From Bacteroidota bacterium (GTDB taxonomy: Bacteria > Bacteroidota > Bacteroidia > Chitinophagales > Chitinophagaceae): 53,219 nt of DNA. Both the position numbers and the translations under genes were made by a program. Positions 42,626 to 52,063 of the stretch are shown piece by piece. The stretch lies in NCBI GenBank assembly GCA_013285905.1, contig JABDGU010000012.1, positions 172 through 53,390 on the forward strand, written 5' to 3'. The stretch's first letter is position 1. Each line of letters begins with the position of its first letter. Below the pieces are notes generated by a model. That model did not search any database, was not told where the DNA came from, and saw only the letters and a list, made by a program, of their open reading frames with translations.

Positions 42626-44038
42626 TTATGACCTAAACATACGTACCTGTGCAATGGGGATATCCATTTGCTCGCGGTACTTGGCTACAGTTCTCCTGGC
42701 TATGTTATAGCCGCGGGAAGAGAGTATGTTCGCCAGTTCGCCATCGGTATAAGAATGTTTCGTGTCTTCCTGTGTAATGGCTTCCTCAATGATGGACTGT
42801 ATAACCTTATTGCTTATCATTTCACCTTTTTTATTGACGATGCCTTCGCTAAAAAGGTTTTTTAAGGCAAGCTGGCCAAAATGAGTTTCTGCATATTTGT
42901 TGCTTGTGATGCGTGAGATGGTGGAAATGTCGAAACCCGTGAGGTCCGCTATATTACGCAGCACCATGGGTTTTAGCAGGCGAATATCGCCCTCCATAAA
43001 ATAGTCATATTGAAATTCAACCAGGCAATGCATAATGCGCAGCATGGTATCTTCTCTTTGCTTTATCGCATTTATAAACCACTGGGCAGACTGTAATTTC
43101 CCCACAACATATTGTTTGGCGGCTTTATCCTTTTTATTTATCTGGCTTGCTAGCTGGTCGTATAGGCTATGGTTGACGGATACAGAATTTGACTTGTTGC
43201 CGCAAAGGTCCACATTCAGCTTGTCTCCATCCCTGCTGATGATGAAATCAGGAATAATGGTGTTTTTTACATCGTAGTGGGATGCCCCTTCTGCGGCAGG
43301 GTGGAATTTGAGCGTGCCGATTAAATTCAATACTATCTTCAGTTCTTCTTCGTCAATATTTAAGGCCTTCTGTATTTTTTCGAACTGGCGGTGGGTGATG
43401 TCGGCATAATGCTCACCTATTAATTTCAAGGCGCATTTCACATCTGGCCTTTTGGTGTTCATTGCCTTGAGCTGGATCAAAAGACACTCCTGTATGCTGC
43501 AGGCACCAATGCCAATGGGGTCTAATGTTTGGATGATAGAAAGAAGATGTTGAACATCTTCGGGGTTAATCATTGTTTTATAATTAAAGGACATGATGTC
43601 CGCAACCTCATCCAGGGGTTTATCCATCAGGCCATCATTGCTTAAAAGGTCAATAATATATTCGGACTTTGTTTTCTCATCTTCACTGATATCCAGCAAG
43701 TGCAATTGCTCTTTTGCTTCATCTTTGAAATTGACATAGCTTTTTAAAGCAACATTAGGCACATCGGCAGAGCCGAAATAATTCTGATAGTCGGATTTAT
43801 AATCCGGTATATCCTCATACATGAATTCATCATAGTCCTGGTAGTCCTTTACAGCATCTTTTGAGCTGTCAGTAAGTGGTTCCGGCTCGCTGCTTTGCTC
43901 GAGGAATGGGTTTTCATCCAATTCGGTTTTAATCTTCTGTTCTAATTCCAGTGTATTTAAAAAGTAAAAGTTCAGCAGGAATATCTGGTAGGGCAGTATT
44001 TTCACCTGTTGCTTCTGTCCTTGTTGCTGGGATATCAT
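42626..44038 (-). CDS. rpoN: RNA polymerase sigma-54 factor
   Basis: A 470-aa RpoN. Region I is Gln/Leu-rich (MISQQQGQKQQVKILPYQ, then LELEQKIKTELDENPFLE). An acidic region II spans ~50-95. The core-binding and DNA-binding domains end in the RpoN box ARRTVAKYRE (~452-461). It directs transcription from -24/-12 promoters with AAA+ activators, none of which is in this window. Start ATG 44038; it is monocistronic. Confidence 0.96.
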   Translation of the reverse strand: MISQQQGQKQQVKILPYQIFLLNFYFLNTLELEQKIKTELDENPFLEQSSEPEPLTDSSKDAVKDYQDYDEFMYEDIPDYKSDYQNYFGSADVPNVALKSYVNFKDEAKEQLHLLDISEDEKTKSEYIIDLLSNDGLMDKPLDEVADIMSFNYKTMINPEDVQHLLSIIQTLDPIGIGACSIQECLLIQLKAMNTKRPDVKCALKLIGEHYADITHRQFEKIQKALNIDEEELKIVLNLIGTLKFHPAAEGASHYDVKNTIIPDFIISRDGDKLNVDLCGNKSNSVSVNHSLYDQLASQINKKDKAAKQYVVGKLQSAQWFINAIKQREDTMLRIMHCLVEFQYDYFMEGDIRLLKPMVLRNIADLTGFDISTISRITSNKYAETHFGQLALKNLFSEGIVNKKGEMISNKVIQSIIEEAITQEDTKHSYTDGELANILSSRGYNIARRTVAKYREQMDIPIAQVRMFRS

Positions 44039-44382
44039 TTTAGCCTCCTTTTTGTTTTTGAATATTATAAGGACAATCTTGAAGCCAAATTTTTTTAAAA
44101 ATCAGCTTCAGCTAAAAAATTGCAAATTAATAGGATACAGTTGCAGGTTTAATAAAAGATGTAGAATGATGAATGCTAAGGGAAAGGCAAGCGAGTAATA
44201 TATTCCCCAATTTCTTTGGTGATACATATATTCTCCCCCGCCGGAAGGGTCGGGCAGGCGCAGAAACCCCGGAATTTTAGCAGCCTTGTAGCATAGTTAG
44301 TTTTCGCAGACACTCCAGACCCGTATAATGAAACATTAGTGTACAGAAAATTGCGCAAATCAGATGTCGAAACGGTATTAGA
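44039..44382. other. Gene-free stretch upstream of rpoN
   Basis: 344 bp. The only sizeable ORF (44176-44358, minus) has no coding character. I see no hairpin or repeat. Confidence 0.4.
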
Positions 44383-44730
44383 TCAACCCTTTTTATTTAT
44401 TTCTTCTACTTCATTCATAAACTTAGTTACAGCAATATCCGCATAGGGGCCATAAGCATCTACCAAAGTGCCTTTTAAACCGTCAATGGTTTCGATTATA
44501 TACATTATAGCACTATCAGCAGGATCAGATGCACCCTCGAAGCGGTAGAAGTTTTTGATCTTTATTTCGGCAGCCTGGTAACATTTATTTTTTGATGGGG
44601 CGAAGAGTCCCATATTGGTTACTTTAAAGTTCTCAACATAACCATCAAGCACAGCATGATTAACACGCTCGGTGAGTGTGTTCATTGGTGGCGCTTCGTT
44701 ATCGCTTCTATCTATTTCTGTGTTCAGCAT
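44383..44730 (-). CDS. Small hypothetical protein of a Bacteroidota family often mislabelled phosphoribosylpyrophosphate synthetase
   Basis: 115 aa, cytosolic. The pattern MNTLTERVNHAVLDGYVENF, then FYRFEGASDPADSAIMYIIE and GLKGTLVDAYGPYAD matches a family of ~100-aa proteins I know from Bacteroidota, which public databases often call phosphoribosylpyrophosphate synthetase although they lack that enzyme's motifs. The better start may be the internal Met at residue 16. Function unknown. Divergent from the nucleotidyltransferase gene. Confidence 0.7.
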   Translation of the reverse strand: MLNTEIDRSDNEAPPMNTLTERVNHAVLDGYVENFKVTNMGLFAPSKNKCYQAAEIKIKNFYRFEGASDPADSAIMYIIETIDGLKGTLVDAYGPYADIAVTKFMNEVEEINKKG

Positions 44731-44828
44731 AAGATTTTTGATTTTAGAATTTGCGTGAAATTTAATAGAGAGCGTGTAAAAACCATGCCATAGGTAGCTT
44801 GCGGATTACACTGTTTCCGGATATTTTG

Positions 44829-44836
44829 TATATTTG
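44829..44836 (+). promoter_or_regulatory. -7 element (TATATTTG) 4 nt before the nucleotidyltransferase start
   Basis: A perfect TAnnTTTG match ending 4 nt before ATG 44841, so the mRNA would be leaderless. Confidence 0.45.
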
Positions 44837-44840
44837 AACT

Positions 44841-45236
44841 ATGAGCAGCGAAGCAATACTTGATGCAATTAAAAAAACGGTACATGCTTACCTGCCGGAT
44901 GCCCGTATCTTACTGTTTGGCTCTCATGCGCCTGGAGATTATGATAAGCATAGCGATTATGACCTGCTTGTTATTACGCCCAATGTATTAACACAAAAGG
45001 AAAAGTTAAACTGGAGTAGCCAGTTGCGAAAGAATATAGTTAAAGCCATTCATGCCCCTATTGATCTGCTAATGTTTAGCGAAGAGGAGATAAACGAAAA
45101 GAAAGTTTTACCGGGCCATATTGTGAAAACTGCAATGAGGGAGGGTATAACTTTATTACAGCAGTGCAAGGGCCGTTATCCTGATTATAATTTGAAGAAG
45201 GCAAGACCTTTACCAATTGGCTATGCTGGTAAATAA
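44841..45236 (+). CDS. MNT-type nucleotidyltransferase domain protein, 131 aa
   Basis: The N-terminal half has the minimal nucleotidyltransferase core: GSHAPGDYDKHSDYDLLVI, with G27-S28 and the metal-binding Asp pair D39/D41. Such proteins are usually antitoxins (MntA-like) that adenylylate a HEPN-domain toxin encoded next door, or are stand-alone nucleotidyltransferases. No HEPN gene is adjacent; only a 15-codon overlapping ORF at 45223-45270 occupies that place. It could be an orphan antitoxin. The C-terminal ~25 residues (CKGRYPDYNLKKARP) are basic. Confidence 0.82.
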   Translation: MSSEAILDAIKKTVHAYLPDARILLFGSHAPGDYDKHSDYDLLVITPNVLTQKEKLNWSSQLRKNIVKAIHAPIDLLMFSEEEINEKKVLPGHIVKTAMREGITLLQQCKGRYPDYNLKKARPLPIGYAGK

Positions 45237-45443
45237 TCTGGTAAAAGAAAGGATTATATTTTCTGAATAATTTTTATTAATGGCCTCTATTTCGTGATTA
45301 AGCTTAGAGTTTCTTTTAGACGAATGGTACCATAGGAGAGTTGGTATCTTTAAAACAAATCGTCGGCCATGTATTGGCTTGGTTAGAGTTTCTTTCAATA
45401 CTAAATTGGACCATTCTTCATTTTTTCGTACTAACTTCCCGGA

Positions 45444-46172
45444 ATGTTACGCCATATTGGAACTAAACGAAGTTTTCTTCACAATATAAGGTTGGCTGTA
45501 TTGCTCTCTCTAAATGCAGGGTTCATTAATGCTGCCGGGTTTCTGGCCTTTGCTGTATTAACGACAAATGTTACCGGCCATGCAGCCCTTTTGGCGGTAA
45601 GCATTGCAAACGACAAATGGAGAGCAGCACGTATGGTTGCTTTATGGTTATTTCTATTCCTGGCAGGAGCATTTACTTCGGCGTCATATATACGTAAAGC
45701 TGGTGCAGATAAACCATATGCCTATTCTGTTCCTATAATTGGCATCATACTTGTTTTGTTATTTGTAATCATATTCGGCAATAACTATGATGGTTCACTT
45801 GTTAAAACAGAATACTTTGCCGGTAGCTTATTATTTGCAATGGGGATGCAAAATGCGTTGGTTTCAATAATATCAGGGTCTGTTGTTCGGACAACGCATC
45901 TAACAGGTATGTTTACTGATCTTGGTATAGACTTGTCCGCGGCTCTATTTAAATCCGGACATTCAGATAACTCTTTAAAAAGAAGGATTGTCCTTCGGCT
46001 GTCAATTATTATGTGCTTTCTTTTAGGTGGCCTAATTGGTGGCTTTCTTTTTGTCCACTATAAATACCATGCATTCCTTATACCAATAAGTTTGTTATTG
46101 CTTGCATTAGTGTATGATTATTTCCGTGTTAGATTTACCCATGCAATCCGACACAAATTCTTGTCTAATTAA
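45444..46172 (+). CDS. YoaK/DUF1275 family membrane protein, 242 aa
   Basis: Six predicted membrane helices. Family hallmarks are LSLNAGFINAAGFLAF near the N-terminus and GMQNALVSIISGSVVRTTHLTGMFTDLG in the second half, which define the DUF1275 family. The substrate is unproven; members are thought to be transporters. It is convergent with the M28 peptidase gene. Confidence 0.88.
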   Translation: MLRHIGTKRSFLHNIRLAVLLSLNAGFINAAGFLAFAVLTTNVTGHAALLAVSIANDKWRAARMVALWLFLFLAGAFTSASYIRKAGADKPYAYSVPIIGIILVLLFVIIFGNNYDGSLVKTEYFAGSLLFAMGMQNALVSIISGSVVRTTHLTGMFTDLGIDLSAALFKSGHSDNSLKRRIVLRLSIIMCFLLGGLIGGFLFVHYKYHAFLIPISLLLLALVYDYFRVRFTHAIRHKFLSN

Positions 46173-46287
46173 GGTTGTAGTTATTATGCTGATCTATGCG
46201 GAAATGGGAATAATCAGGCAAAATAATTCCGGGTTGTAGCTAATTAATCCAAATGTCTTGGTGACCAGATTTGAACCAGATTCTTAA

Positions 46288-48024
46288 CTAATTTGTAAAT
46301 ACCATCCGCTTGGATTGTATGGCTTTGCCATCAATGACCAACGTATAAATAAAAGTGCCGCTGGCATGATCGCCATGATGATATGCGGTTTCATTAATGC
46401 CTTCTTTAAGTTGCAAAGGCAAACGCTTCACTTCTCTGCCTAAAATATCCCTAATAGAAATATAGGCTTCTTTATATTGAATGGGTCTATTTACAAGCAC
46501 GGAAATATTAGTGATCTCGTCAGAGGGGTTGGGGCTGTTTTGCAGCAATTCTACTGAAACTTGTGCGCCGTTTATTTGATTTATACCGAGGCTGGCCATT
46601 TTTTCTTCTGAAAAAATGCTTTCAACCCCCACCGTATCAACTGAAGCTACGCTGACAATATAAACTGCGGGCGACAGATTACCGATAGTATAACTCAGCG
46701 TACCTGAAAAAGTATAAACAGAGTCCCAGTCGTTGGTGGTGGTACGGAGGCCGATACGGTAGGTGTTATATTGCTGCTGCTGGGTAATATTTACCGTAAG
46801 ATTGTTTTGGTTGTTAGTTGTTAATGTGAAATCCGGTGTTTTAGGACTAATACCCATCATGCCGATCGCATTGCCGTTTATTACAGTATTTCTTGCGAGG
46901 TAATTGAAATCAACAAAAAAGCTGTCGATTATGCCATCCAGGTTAGTATCAACTCCCAAAGTATCACGGGTGGTATGTTGGCGGTCGTGGTAAGCGGTGT
47001 CGGTAACATTAGCATCGCCGTCTTCATTGGCCGCGGTCATACGAATAGCAGTATAACTAAGCTGGCGAAAAGGCTGATGGTCGCCGCCGCGCCCTGTGCG
47101 GTCCTCCGGCGTCATGATGTTGATCGTCATAGGTACAGATGCAAAGGGCAGTATCATTTCTTTATACTCAAGCTTCACGTACCGGGCGAGGCCTTTGTGA
47201 AAAGAATTAAAACCACCGAAAGAAAACAAACGGACATCCGTGCTGTCTATATTGCCATACCCGGGGCAGCTTGGCACTGATGAAGTGTGGCCACAGAAAA
47301 TGCCGCCGATCACATCATTATTTAAAACAGCTTTTATAGATATGCCTTTTTGATGGGCATAAGTAGCAAAGGCCTGCGCTCCATATAATCCCTGCTCTTC
47401 ACCTATTGTTATCATAAAAACGATGGTGTGATTGTAGCTATACCGGCTCATTACCCTTGCCAGTTCAAGCACCAATGCGGTGCCGCTGGCATTATCTTCC
47501 ATGCCCTGTGCAAGGCTTGCGGTGTCGCAAACGTTTTCGCTGCGGCTGTCTATATGCCCTTCAACCAAAATGATCGATCTGTCAGAAGTATCTGTGCCGG
47601 GCAGCACGGCAAGAATATTTCTATGCTCTGTAATGCCGCAAATGTCCCCGGTAAAGTCGAACTGGAGATAAGAGGGTATAAGCCGGTTCTGGTTCGCTGC
47701 GCTGAATTGTTGAAATTTTGAATAAGCCCACCTGCGTGCAGCGCCAATGCCATTTGTTGAGGAGACTGTGTCGGATCCGGTATTGTGGTTGCGAAAGGTT
47801 CTTAATGTTTCGATATAGGCATGTAATGAGTCGGGGGAGACATTTGCAGAAATACCCTGACTTATGGTGTCGGGTTGATTCAAGATAGTAGTTGCCAGGT
47901 ATGTGGATGGGTCGTAAGAGCCCAGCATTATCTCTTCGGCAACGGTATCGGTGGATAGTATGTTGGTCTGTGCGTTTGCACAAAGGCTTAAAAGGCAAAG
48001 CAAAAAGGCCGGGATAAATTTCAT
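46288..48024 (-). CDS. Secreted M28 zinc aminopeptidase with T9SS sorting domain, 578 aa
   Basis: Signal peptide MKFIPAFLLCLLSLCANA, then an M28 peptidase domain with the complete two-zinc site: H157 (EGHIDS), D177 (MEDNASG), catalytic E209 with E210 (IGEEQGLYG), D237 (NNDVIG) and H316 (GGDHQPF). A fibronectin-like module (~395-480) and a type A T9SS domain (NSPNPSDEITNI, IRDILGREV, SGTFIYTLVI) follow. It probably digests peptides outside the cell. It lies 84 bp downstream of the Asp-box protein gene on the same strand, so an operon is likely. Confidence 0.9.
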   Translation of the reverse strand: MKFIPAFLLCLLSLCANAQTNILSTDTVAEEIMLGSYDPSTYLATTILNQPDTISQGISANVSPDSLHAYIETLRTFRNHNTGSDTVSSTNGIGAARRWAYSKFQQFSAANQNRLIPSYLQFDFTGDICGITEHRNILAVLPGTDTSDRSIILVEGHIDSRSENVCDTASLAQGMEDNASGTALVLELARVMSRYSYNHTIVFMITIGEEQGLYGAQAFATYAHQKGISIKAVLNNDVIGGIFCGHTSSVPSCPGYGNIDSTDVRLFSFGGFNSFHKGLARYVKLEYKEMILPFASVPMTINIMTPEDRTGRGGDHQPFRQLSYTAIRMTAANEDGDANVTDTAYHDRQHTTRDTLGVDTNLDGIIDSFFVDFNYLARNTVINGNAIGMMGISPKTPDFTLTTNNQNNLTVNITQQQQYNTYRIGLRTTTNDWDSVYTFSGTLSYTIGNLSPAVYIVSVASVDTVGVESIFSEEKMASLGINQINGAQVSVELLQNSPNPSDEITNISVLVNRPIQYKEAYISIRDILGREVKRLPLQLKEGINETAYHHGDHASGTFIYTLVIDGKAIQSKRMVFTN

Positions 48025-48108
48025 TAGGGAATTTATTATTCAATAAAGTTATGAAACAATATCGAAATGATAAATCCGGATGTATTTCAAACAACTGAGG
48101 GCTATATC

Positions 48109-50598
48109 TTAATTTTTTGTTGCCTTTAAATAATAGTGGGTATTGTCAACGACAAGATCGACAAAGTAAGTGCCTGCAGGAAATGATGAAGCATTTATCT
48201 GCGCATTATTTTGCTCCTCATGCAATACTTGTCCTGTAACATTGGATACTTTAATATTATAGTTGGAAGGTTTAGTTCCAGAGAACACAATATTCCAGTT
48301 ATCACTTGTCGGATTCGGATATAAATTTGCTTCTATAGGGTGAGAGCGGGGAATATTTTGTACTGACAACGAAACATTCATTAAGTCGCACTCCCATAGT
48401 CCCCGTCCGTACGTGGCAGCACGCACTTTGTGATTTGTATAGTTAATGTCAATATCATCTACAATAACGTTCGGCAAGCCGCTGCTGTATTTTGCCCATG
48501 TTGTCATTGTAGAGTCGGTATAATATACGCCCATATCTGTACCCACAAATAGTGCCCCTTTGGTACTACTGTCAATAGCTATGCAGTCTGCAGGTACGTT
48601 TGGAAGATTATGGCTGATATTGACCCATGTATTTCCACCTGTATTACTTACATATACTTTCTGGCCAGAGTTATATCCCGACATAGTTACAAATACATGC
48701 ATGGGATTTGTATAGTCCACTGCGATGTGTGTTATTGCAACATAATTAACAGGCAGGTTGCCGGTAACATCTGTCCATGTATTTCCGCCATCACCTGTCA
48801 TAATGATGTGAGCTTCGTCTGCGGCATATAAAATGCTGGTGTTAGATGCTGCAACGGCTAGACAGGTTGCGCCGCCGTTTGCAAGAAATGAATCGGTTGG
48901 TGTGAGGTCGATAAAGCTGCTGCCACCATCGTAGCTGGCAAAAATGCCCATAAGTCCGAAATAAATAGTGTTCTGATTCGTGGGGTCGAAAACAACAGGC
49001 GATGTCCAGGAGCCGGGAGTGCCGATATTTAATTGACTGAATGTATTGCCCTGGTCCCCGGAGATATAAAAAGCGCCATTTTGGTAGGAGCCAATTTGTA
49101 AATAATCATTTTGAGGATTAATAGCACAGGCTTCGCCATCTCCGCCTATTTCGAAAGTCCAGTCTGTTCCGTCAAACCTTAAACTGTTATTATCCTGCAA
49201 TCCGGATAAAAGGATATAGGGATTTTGCTGTGATGAAGCCGTACGGTATATCTGTGATATAATGATGCTGTCGCCAATATCATTCCATGTTTGCCCGTTG
49301 TCGTTTGTTACGTAAATACCGCCATCGTTTCCGTTATAGAATGTTGACGGATTTTGGGAGTTGAAGGCGAAAGCGTGGTTATCCACATGCACGGTACCAT
49401 TACCTAATTGCTGCCATGTATATCCACCATCTGTTGATTGTTCCATAAGCATGCCGGCAGCCAGGATATTATTGGAATCTATCGGTGAAACGGCCAGTAC
49501 ACGATCATAATAGCCGTAAAAACTTGCCGGCGGGGCAGTGAAGGAACTGTCAAAAGAAATGCCGCCATCATGAGAGCATTTCAGATTATTGTTATTGTCC
49601 AACACCCAGATACTGTTGGGTGATGCCGCTGAGACGGCAATAGAAACACGATCTTGTGCAGAACTTGTGAGATAAGAGGCATCAGAAATGCCTGCGTATA
49701 ATGTTTGCCAGTTGAGGCCTCCGTTATAAGAGAAGATTATGTCCTGGTGGGTAGACGCATAGATAGTATCAGGGCTGCCTGGCTTGAAAGCCATGCTATA
49801 TACCTGGCTGGAATAAACACTTTGCCAGCTTGCACCGGCGTCTGCAGACCTGTAAATACCCGGGCTGCCGCCTGCTAAAATTATATTGGGGCTGTTTGGG
49901 TTAATAAGTAGTTTTTCAATGATATTCCTGCTAAGCTGTTGATAGCTCAAGCCTGTCGTATTCCAGGTGTTTCCGCCATCGGCACTCATAATAATGCCCG
50001 CAGAATAAAGGCCGCCCCAAAAAGTATTGTACGTGTCTGATATATAACCATAGGCATCACCTGTAGCAGCATAAATAGTGTCGGTATGAATAGGGTTAAC
50101 GGCTATGCTGGCAATGCTAAGTGAGGGGAAATTATCGCTATTGGAGACCCATGAATTACCGGCGTCGTGGCTTATCCATACGCCCCCGCATGCTGTTCCT
50201 ATATAGATAGTATTGCTATTCAATGGATCAACAACTATACAATTTACCCTGCCTATGCCGCCAACAGGGCCAATTACCTGCCATGGTGCAGGGTTGCCGG
50301 TTAATTTAGCAGCAGTCGCCGACTTAGCGGCGGTATGTTCTTCACTAAGTGCATTTAGTAAAGCATCGGAATGAGTCAGGTCGCCGCTTGGGTAAGCGCG
50401 GACTTCGGCCATATAAAACCAACGGTTAAATTTAGTAAGGGCATCATCATCGTCGCCTTTTTTGCCGGCCGCTTCGCCCGCCTCCTCGTGCGCCAATACG
50501 TTTTCCCTGATCTTGTAAACATTATCCCATTTATTGTTCTGGGCCTTTAACAAAAAAGCAGAGAAAATAAAAAATAAGACCAGGAGAGAAGATTTCAT
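48109..50598 (-). CDS. Asp-box (sortilin/BNR-like) beta-propeller protein with T9SS sorting domain, 829 aa
   Basis: After the signal peptide (MKSSLLVLFFIFSAFLLKAQ) and a charged segment (~20-100) comes a long propeller with about eleven Asp boxes of S/T-x-D-x-G-x-S/T-W type: SHDAGNSW, SADGGNTW, SADAGASW, SHDGGISF, STDGGYTW, TNDNGQTW, SYDGGSSF, TGDGGNTW and others. This is two propellers' worth, as in xyloglucanase-like or sortilin-like proteins. No catalytic residues can be assigned. The C-terminal T9SS domain (LYPNPTSDNWNI, VSNVTGQVL, FPAGTYFVDL) directs it to the surface. It is upstream of the M28 peptidase. Confidence 0.88.
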   Translation of the reverse strand: MKSSLLVLFFIFSAFLLKAQNNKWDNVYKIRENVLAHEEAGEAAGKKGDDDDALTKFNRWFYMAEVRAYPSGDLTHSDALLNALSEEHTAAKSATAAKLTGNPAPWQVIGPVGGIGRVNCIVVDPLNSNTIYIGTACGGVWISHDAGNSWVSNSDNFPSLSIASIAVNPIHTDTIYAATGDAYGYISDTYNTFWGGLYSAGIIMSADGGNTWNTTGLSYQQLSRNIIEKLLINPNSPNIILAGGSPGIYRSADAGASWQSVYSSQVYSMAFKPGSPDTIYASTHQDIIFSYNGGLNWQTLYAGISDASYLTSSAQDRVSIAVSAASPNSIWVLDNNNNLKCSHDGGISFDSSFTAPPASFYGYYDRVLAVSPIDSNNILAAGMLMEQSTDGGYTWQQLGNGTVHVDNHAFAFNSQNPSTFYNGNDGGIYVTNDNGQTWNDIGDSIIISQIYRTASSQQNPYILLSGLQDNNSLRFDGTDWTFEIGGDGEACAINPQNDYLQIGSYQNGAFYISGDQGNTFSQLNIGTPGSWTSPVVFDPTNQNTIYFGLMGIFASYDGGSSFIDLTPTDSFLANGGATCLAVAASNTSILYAADEAHIIMTGDGGNTWTDVTGNLPVNYVAITHIAVDYTNPMHVFVTMSGYNSGQKVYVSNTGGNTWVNISHNLPNVPADCIAIDSSTKGALFVGTDMGVYYTDSTMTTWAKYSSGLPNVIVDDIDINYTNHKVRAATYGRGLWECDLMNVSLSVQNIPRSHPIEANLYPNPTSDNWNIVFSGTKPSNYNIKVSNVTGQVLHEEQNNAQINASSFPAGTYFVDLVVDNTHYYLKATKN

Positions 50599-50729
50599 AA
50601 AAGCAGGTGTTTAATAAAAGTCCAATTATAACCATGTGAAAAATAAGGCTTATTCCACAAAAAAATTAAATCTCTGTCTTAAAGACGAAGAAAACGCCTA
50701 AAGGCTTTGAATAATTTCTAATCAGAGGG

Positions 50730-51008
50730 TCAAACTACATTCAGAAATATCCCGGCGCCAATGACCAACAGGAATAAGGGGTAAAATATTATATTTATTT
50801 TATTGCTGAAAACATAATAGTGAGCTCTTTTGTCGAAAGTATTTCTGATCTCTTGTTTTGAATAGATTTTCAAAGAGAAAATAAAAAGCAAAGTCTTATG
50901 ATCTTTTATCTTGTACAAAAATAGTCCATACCATTTTATTAATATAAAAATGGCAAAAAGGATGAGGAAGGCAAGATATGTTTTATCAATGAGGGCGTCG
51001 AGTATCAA
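50730..51008 (-). CDS. Hypothetical two-helix membrane protein, 92 aa
   Basis: Two hydrophobic segments (LAFLILFAIFILIKWYGLFL and IIFYPLFLLVIGAGIFLNVV) flank a basic loop. No family recognised. The coding case rests on this composition and on lying in an otherwise empty 500-bp gap between ribF and the Asp-box gene. Confidence 0.55.
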   Translation of the reverse strand: MILDALIDKTYLAFLILFAIFILIKWYGLFLYKIKDHKTLLFIFSLKIYSKQEIRNTFDKRAHYYVFSNKINIIFYPLFLLVIGAGIFLNVV

Positions 51009-51100
51009 ATTATTGCATTATTAGGTATTGGGGCTCTAAAATATTGAATTTCATGCTATTATACAAATATTTACATATTGTATTATATTGTGTGTTATTC

Positions 51101-52036
51101 TTATTTAATGTGATTCAAGTAGTTAATTGTTTTTTCTTTATCAAGATGCAATTGTGCTTTCAGTGCGTCCAGCGAATCGAATTTCTGTTCATCCCGTAGC
51201 CGGTGTCCAAATTCAATATCTATGGTTTCAGAGTAAATATCCTGATCAAAGTCGAAAATGTTTACTTCTATTTTTATTCTCTTGTCATCACTTACAGTAG
51301 GGTTGAAGCCTATGCTCAGCATGCCTTTTAAACGCATCTGCTTATGTATCACGTATACAGCATAAATACCGATGGCAGGTATTAACTGATCAATATCCGA
51401 GGGGGCGATATTGGCGGTAGGATAGCCTAAGGTTCTGCCCAATTGTGCGCCTTTTACAACCTTTCCGGTGATGCTATAATTACGCCCCAGCATGTTCGAA
51501 GCTTCATTGACATGGCCTGCTTCCAGGGCTTTACGTATTTTGGTCGAACTTACAGCAGCTTCATCTATTAAGCGGGCAGGTATTTCCAGCAGTTTATAGG
51601 CATACTTTGTTTCGTATTTCTTCAGCAACCCAATATTCCCTTTGCGGTCGTAGCCAAAATGGTGGTCGTGGCCAATAATGATAGTGTGAGGATGAAATAA
51701 TCCTACAAGGAAGTTTTCGATATAGTCATCTGCAGACAATTTAGAGAAGGCTTCAGTAAATTGGGCAATAACAATATGCTCTATACCTGTTTCAAGGATC
51801 AGTTTTGATTTTTGTTCGAGCGGAGTAAGTATTCCGAGTGGCTGATCGGGGAAAAGCAATTTGCGGGGATGTGGTTCGAATGTAATCAGTACACTTTCGC
51901 CATTCACTTCTTTTGCGCATTGCACAAGCTCCTGCAAAATGCTGGTGTGGCCCTTATGCACACCATCAAAAGTGCCAACGGTTATGACGGCATTCCTAAA
52001 AGCAGGAAGATGGTGTATGTCGGAAAAAACAGCCAT
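51101..52036 (-). CDS. ribF: Bifunctional riboflavin kinase / FAD synthetase
   Basis: Converts riboflavin to FMN and then FAD. The N-terminal nucleotidyltransferase domain carries GTFDGVHKGH (HxGH-like) and GHDHHFGYDRKG. The C-terminal flavokinase domain begins near residue 185 with RNYSITGKVVKGAQLGRTLG, then YPTANI. Its length of 311 aa is standard. It lies 27 bp downstream of kynU on the same strand, so the two may share a transcript. Kynurenine hydroxylation, the step before kynureninase, is FAD dependent. Confidence 0.96.
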   Translation of the reverse strand: MAVFSDIHHLPAFRNAVITVGTFDGVHKGHTSILQELVQCAKEVNGESVLITFEPHPRKLLFPDQPLGILTPLEQKSKLILETGIEHIVIAQFTEAFSKLSADDYIENFLVGLFHPHTIIIGHDHHFGYDRKGNIGLLKKYETKYAYKLLEIPARLIDEAAVSSTKIRKALEAGHVNEASNMLGRNYSITGKVVKGAQLGRTLGYPTANIAPSDIDQLIPAIGIYAVYVIHKQMRLKGMLSIGFNPTVSDDKRIKIEVNIFDFDQDIYSETIDIEFGHRLRDEQKFDSLDALKAQLHLDKEKTINYLNHIK

Positions 52037-52063
52037 TTATTATGGTTTCTGATTTACGGATGC

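Noticed and set aside
44176-44358. A 60-codon minus-strand ORF in the gap upstream of rpoN
   Set aside because: No signal peptide, helix or family pattern, and the composition looks like random translation.
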